Origin: Photobacterium marinum
GTDB taxonomy: Bacteria > Pseudomonadota > Gammaproteobacteria > Enterobacterales > Vibrionaceae
NCBI RefSeq assembly: GCF_000331515.1
Contig: NZ_AMZO01000020.1
Location: 186,001-250,000, forward strand
Length of the DNA stretch: 64,000 nt
Direction: 5' to 3'
This document shows positions 60,852 to 64,000 of this stretch, piece after piece; position 1 is the stretch's first letter; each line of letters begins with the position of its first letter. A program made the position numbers and the translations under genes. The notes under the pieces are model-generated. The model was not told where the DNA came from. It made no database searches and saw nothing but the letters and a program-made list of their open reading frames with translations.

Positions 60852-63800
60852 TTAGCCCCGGACGGACACCTTACTGCGACCACCACCCTGTGCCTCAACC
60901 GCCACCTGTACTCCTATCCGCTCAACCATGGTACCAACGTGGGAGATCACCCCAATCTGACGGCCATCAGCCTGCAGGGCATCCAGACAGGCCAGAGCCA
61001 TTTCCAGGCTATCCGGATCAAGCGTACCGAAACCTTCATCAATAAACAGGGAGCCCAGTTGACGTGTATCGGCCGCCAGAGAAGCCAGCGCCAGTGCCAG
61101 TGCCAGGGAAACCAGGAAGCTTTCACCGCCGGACAACGACTCAACGCTGCGAACTTCATCCCCCATGTCATGGTCGATCACCTGCAACGCCAGCGGGCTG
61201 TTCGGTACCGGCTGCAGCGCATAACGCGGTGCCAGATCCTGCAAATGTTCGTTAGCCAATACCACCAGCTGCTGTAAGGTCAGCCCCTGTGCCAGGGTAC
61301 GGAACTTATTACCGGTCGCCGAACCAATAAGCTCACTCATCTGCAGCCACAACTCGGTTTGTTGCTGCTGGCTCATCAATTTATCGGTCAGCTCACCAGC
61401 CTGCTGCTCGGCCTGTTCAGCCTGAACCTGACGCTGACGGGACTGAAATACCTGCTCATCCAAGACCTGCTTCTGCTGGTTCCAGTCTTCAAACAACTGC
61501 GCCTGCTGCTCAGTATCTGCACTGATAGCATGCTGTTCAAACCACTCCCGGGCACTGTCTGCCAACGGTTTATGATCAATCACGGCTTGCTCGCGCTCAA
61601 CCAACAGAGTCTGGGCGGAAGATACCGCCTGATCAATGGCCTTCAGCGCCTGACGCTCTTCTTTCAACCAGGCTTCATCTTTACTCAGCAACTGCATCAG
61701 CTGATGTTCATTAAGGCCCAGCTTTTTCTGCCATCCCAGCCAGCTTTGTACCACTTTGCGATGTTCAGCCGCCGTTTCATCTTCCTGCTTACGGGCGCTG
61801 TTCAGTGCCGCTTCTGCCGCAGCCTGCGCTTCACCGGCCTGACGCTGCATGACTTCAGCCTGGCTCAACGCTTCCTGCTGGGTGTTAATTGTAGCTTTAT
61901 GCTGAGCTTCCAGTTGCTCTGTATCCTGCTCACCCACCAACGACAACCTCAACTGCCAAATCTCAGCCGTTTCATGCTGTAGCTGACCGGCTTTTTGCTG
62001 CCAGTCAGTCAGCTGTTTCTCAAGGGCAACCAGCGAGGTTTCAATTTCCGCCAACTTAGGTGCCAACTCGGACAGCTGCTTTTCAATGTCCAGCACTTCA
62101 CGCTGGTTCGCCAAGAACTGCTCAACCTGATATTTCAGCTGCTGAATATATTGCTCGGCACCGTACTGACGCAGCATATCCAGCCACTGATCATTACCGT
62201 ACTGCTCGTTAAGTGCTTCAGCACGGGAAGACAAAACGTCCTGCTGAGTCTGGCTCTGTTCATCCAGAGACTGCAGGCGTTCCTGCCACTGGGTCGCATT
62301 CTGCTCCAGCTTGTGTTGCAACTCTTTCAGCTCGCTTTCCGCCTGTTGGATACTCTGCATTTGCTGCTGCAACTGGCGTGCCTGATGGATGTGGTACTGA
62401 CGTTTCTCCAGGCTATGCTGAAGCTGCTGCAATTCAGCATAAGTCAGCTCGGCTTCCTGCTGCCACTGGCGGATTTGCTGCTCCAGTTGCTCACTGGCTA
62501 CATCCTGCTCAAGAGAATCCGTCAGCTCCAGCTGTTTCAGCAATGCCATCATCTGGCTGAACACCTGCTCGATATATTGCTCAAAGCGCTGCAGTTCAGC
62601 GGCAATCAGCTGTAATCGCTGCTGGCATTGCGGCAGCTGCTGTTGCAAATGCTGGCGCTCACCTTCTCCGGCCTGCATCTGGTGCTGCAGCTCATGCAGA
62701 CGCTGGCGCATGCTGTGCAGAACCCCTTCAACCGCCGGATGCTGTTCGGCATACGGGTGCTCAGTCGAACCACACAATGGGCAAGGCTCATCCTGTTTCA
62801 ACTGACTGCGGTATTCACTCAGGTTGACCACCGCCATACTCTGCTGGAAGGTGTGCTCGGCTTCCTGATATTGGGTTGCCAGCATTTCCAACTGCGGCTG
62901 AAGTTCTTTCAGTCGCAGCTCCGCTTTATCCTGATAGCTCTGCCACTCCTGCTGCTCGGCTTTAAGTTTGTCTTTCTGTTGCAGCAGTGATGCCCACTCT
63001 TTCGAGCCGGACATAGCCTGACGCAAGGTATCGAGCTGCTGTTGCTGCTCATTGAACCGTTTCTGCTCATCGCTTTGCGCCTGCTCAAGCGATTCCACAT
63101 CCATTCCTTTGAGCTGAGCGTCAACCATCGTTTTCTGCTCAATCACCGTCTGCATCTGTTGCTCAAGCATCGCGGTATCACGCTGATGGTTCTGCTGCTC
63201 AAACTGGATCTGCTGTTTGTCTTTGCTCAGGCGAACCAGCGTCCGATGAGCCGTCAGGTACTGATCCAGGTTATCCAGTACCGGCTGATACTGCTCGGCG
63301 ACACCAGCCAGCTCGCGATTCTGATCCAACACGACAGCCAGCTGATGATGGCGCTGCTGCAATTGATGACGCTGCTGATACAGTTCCTGCTGGCGCTGCT
63401 GTTGCTCGTTAAATACCTGAACCTGTTGCTGATAATCTTTGTCGATATCACCAAGCTGGCGTTTCAATGAATCCAACTGCTGATCCAGCGCGCTGGCCTG
63501 TTTTATCTTCGGCTCCTGCTCCTGCCACTGCAGTTGAGCCTGATTCAGAGCATGTTTAGCCGTCTGAGCCTGATGGTCGGCATCAATGAGTTTCTGTTTT
63601 TCCCCCTGCAGCGCGGCTTCTGCATCAGACAGGGTTTTCTTCAGCTTCGATAATTGCAGCTCGGTTTGCTGCAACATCAGAAAATCACCGCTGGCAGGCT
63701 GAGCTTTTTCAATTAAATCCAACTGCTCATAACGAGGCTGGGCTTCTTCCTGCTGTGATTTGGCATCAGCCTGAGCCTGAGTCGTTTCGGCCACACGCTC

Positions 63801-64000
63801 TGCCAAAATATTTTCTGACTGCAACGCTTGTTGATGTTTGGCAAAAACATTGATCTGCCCTTCCAGCTGCTGCACTTGCTGTTTCAGGGCTTCAACCTGC
63901 TCAGTCAATTGCTGTTTCTCTTCGTCACTGAGCAACGCGATATCGCCCAGCTTGTCCTGCAACTGAGCCAGCTTCTGTTTTTCTTCCCGGGCACGCTCGT
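60852..64000 (-). CDS. sbcC: SbcC nuclease ATPase subunit, N-terminal part beyond window edge
   Basis: Rad50-like subunit of the SbcCD complex, which cuts hairpins and protein-blocked DNA ends. 1048 codons are present. The C-terminal ATPase half has the signature SLSGGESFLVSL and Walker B LFIDEGFGTLDPDSL; the zinc hook is CPLCG, about 405 residues from the window edge; both arms are Gln-rich coiled coil. The N-terminal Walker A domain lies outside. About 640 residues follow the hook against roughly 550 in E. coli SbcC (from memory), so the arms look longer than usual. Reading continues uninterrupted to base 64000. Confidence 0.95.
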   Translation of the reverse strand, partial: ERAREEKQKLAQLQDKLGDIALLSDEEKQQLTEQVEALKQQVQQLEGQINVFAKHQQALQSENILAERVAETTQAQADAKSQQEEAQPRYEQLDLIEKAQPASGDFLMLQQTELQLSKLKKTLSDAEAALQGEKQKLIDADHQAQTAKHALNQAQLQWQEQEPKIKQASALDQQLDSLKRQLGDIDKDYQQQVQVFNEQQQRQQELYQQRHQLQQRHHQLAVVLDQNRELAGVAEQYQPVLDNLDQYLTAHRTLVRLSKDKQQIQFEQQNHQRDTAMLEQQMQTVIEQKTMVDAQLKGMDVESLEQAQSDEQKRFNEQQQQLDTLRQAMSGSKEWASLLQQKDKLKAEQQEWQSYQDKAELRLKELQPQLEMLATQYQEAEHTFQQSMAVVNLSEYRSQLKQDEPCPLCGSTEHPYAEQHPAVEGVLHSMRQRLHELQHQMQAGEGERQHLQQQLPQCQQRLQLIAAELQRFEQYIEQVFSQMMALLKQLELTDSLEQDVASEQLEQQIRQWQQEAELTYAELQQLQHSLEKRQYHIHQARQLQQQMQSIQQAESELKELQHKLEQNATQWQERLQSLDEQSQTQQDVLSSRAEALNEQYGNDQWLDMLRQYGAEQYIQQLKYQVEQFLANQREVLDIEKQLSELAPKLAEIETSLVALEKQLTDWQQKAGQLQHETAEIWQLRLSLVGEQDTEQLEAQHKATINTQQEALSQAEVMQRQAGEAQAAAEAALNSARKQEDETAAEHRKVVQSWLGWQKKLGLNEHQLMQLLSKDEAWLKEERQALKAIDQAVSSAQTLLVEREQAVIDHKPLADSAREWFEQHAISADTEQQAQLFEDWNQQKQVLDEQVFQSRQRQVQAEQAEQQAGELTDKLMSQQQQTELWLQMSELIGSATGNKFRTLAQGLTLQQLVVLANEHLQDLAPRYALQPVPNSPLALQVIDHDMGDEVRSVESLSGGESFLVSLALALALASLAADTRQLGSLFIDEGFGTLDPDSLEMALACLDALQADGRQIGVISHVGTMVERIGVQVAVEAQGGGRSKVSVRG

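Noticed and set aside
61359-62615. Leu-rich frames (about 206 codons each) opposite sbcC
   Set aside because: They are the complement of the Gln-rich coiled coil (CAG/CTG codons), which automatically yields Leu-rich, membrane-like translations.

Overview
The window is ordinary-density chromosomal DNA of a Gammaproteobacterium, almost certainly a member of the Vibrionaceae. The protein sequences are close to Vibrio/Photobacterium types, and the gene order (phoB-phoR-pstS-ppx-ppk-pstCAB-phoU ... cutC-prx-oxyR-aceBA ... queA-tgt-yajC-secDF-suhB-trmJ-iscRSUA-hscBA-fdx-iscX-pepB-ndk-rlmN-pilW-rodZ-ispG-hisS-yfgM-bamB-der ... xseA-guaBA) is, from memory, the block found on the large chromosome of Vibrio cholerae. 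I cannot fix the genus; Photobacterium or a near relative is a reasonable guess. No tRNA, rRNA, CRISPR array, insertion sequence, integron or prophage was recognised.

Layout. 1-4.4 kb: guanine nucleotide synthesis (guaA cut by the window edge, guaB) with two PurR-box-like sites, then divergent xseA. 4.5-10.5 kb is the most accessory part: an orphan double-ATPase ABC protein behind a near-consensus Fur box, a small zinc-ribbon protein, a phospho-beta-glycosidase with a LacI-family regulator and tandem operators, and a stand-alone AlaX-type tRNA-editing protein. 10.6-19.5 kb: a long leftward housekeeping run (rlmN, pilW, rodZ, ispG, hisS, yfgM, bamB, der). 19.7-23.0 kb: ndk and two tandem PepB-type aminopeptidases. 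23.4-29.3 kb: the complete isc iron-sulfur operon (iscR-iscS-iscU-iscA-hscB-hscA-fdx-iscX) with two IscR sites. 29.3-31.9 kb: trmJ, suhB and a leucine-rich-repeat lipoprotein. 32-37.6 kb: queA, tgt, yajC, secD, secF.

37.7-47.4 kb: a predicted secreted trypsin-like protease with a GlyGly-CTERM tail, a CBS-pair protein, acpH, the glyoxylate bypass genes aceB-aceA, an OxyR2-like regulator divergent from a 2-Cys peroxiredoxin, cutC and a PPK2-type polyphosphate kinase. 47.5-60.6 kb: the phosphate/polyphosphate region: phoU-pstB-pstA-pstC (with unusually large periplasmic insertions in both permeases), an ACT-domain protein, ppk1-ppx (overlapping), pstS, phoR and phoB, with Pho-box-like direct repeats ahead of pstC and phoB. 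60.9-64 kb: the C-terminal part of a long SbcC nuclease ATPase.

The functions fit together as core metabolism plus stress and nutrient sensing: phosphate starvation and polyphosphate storage, peroxide defence, Fe-S assembly and iron control. No clearly undescribed multi-gene system was found. The observations most worth following are the boxA-like element at the suhB ribosome-binding site, the Fur box before the orphan ABC ATPase, the LRR lipoprotein, the protease with a sorting tail, the expanded PstC/PstA, and the duplicated pepB.
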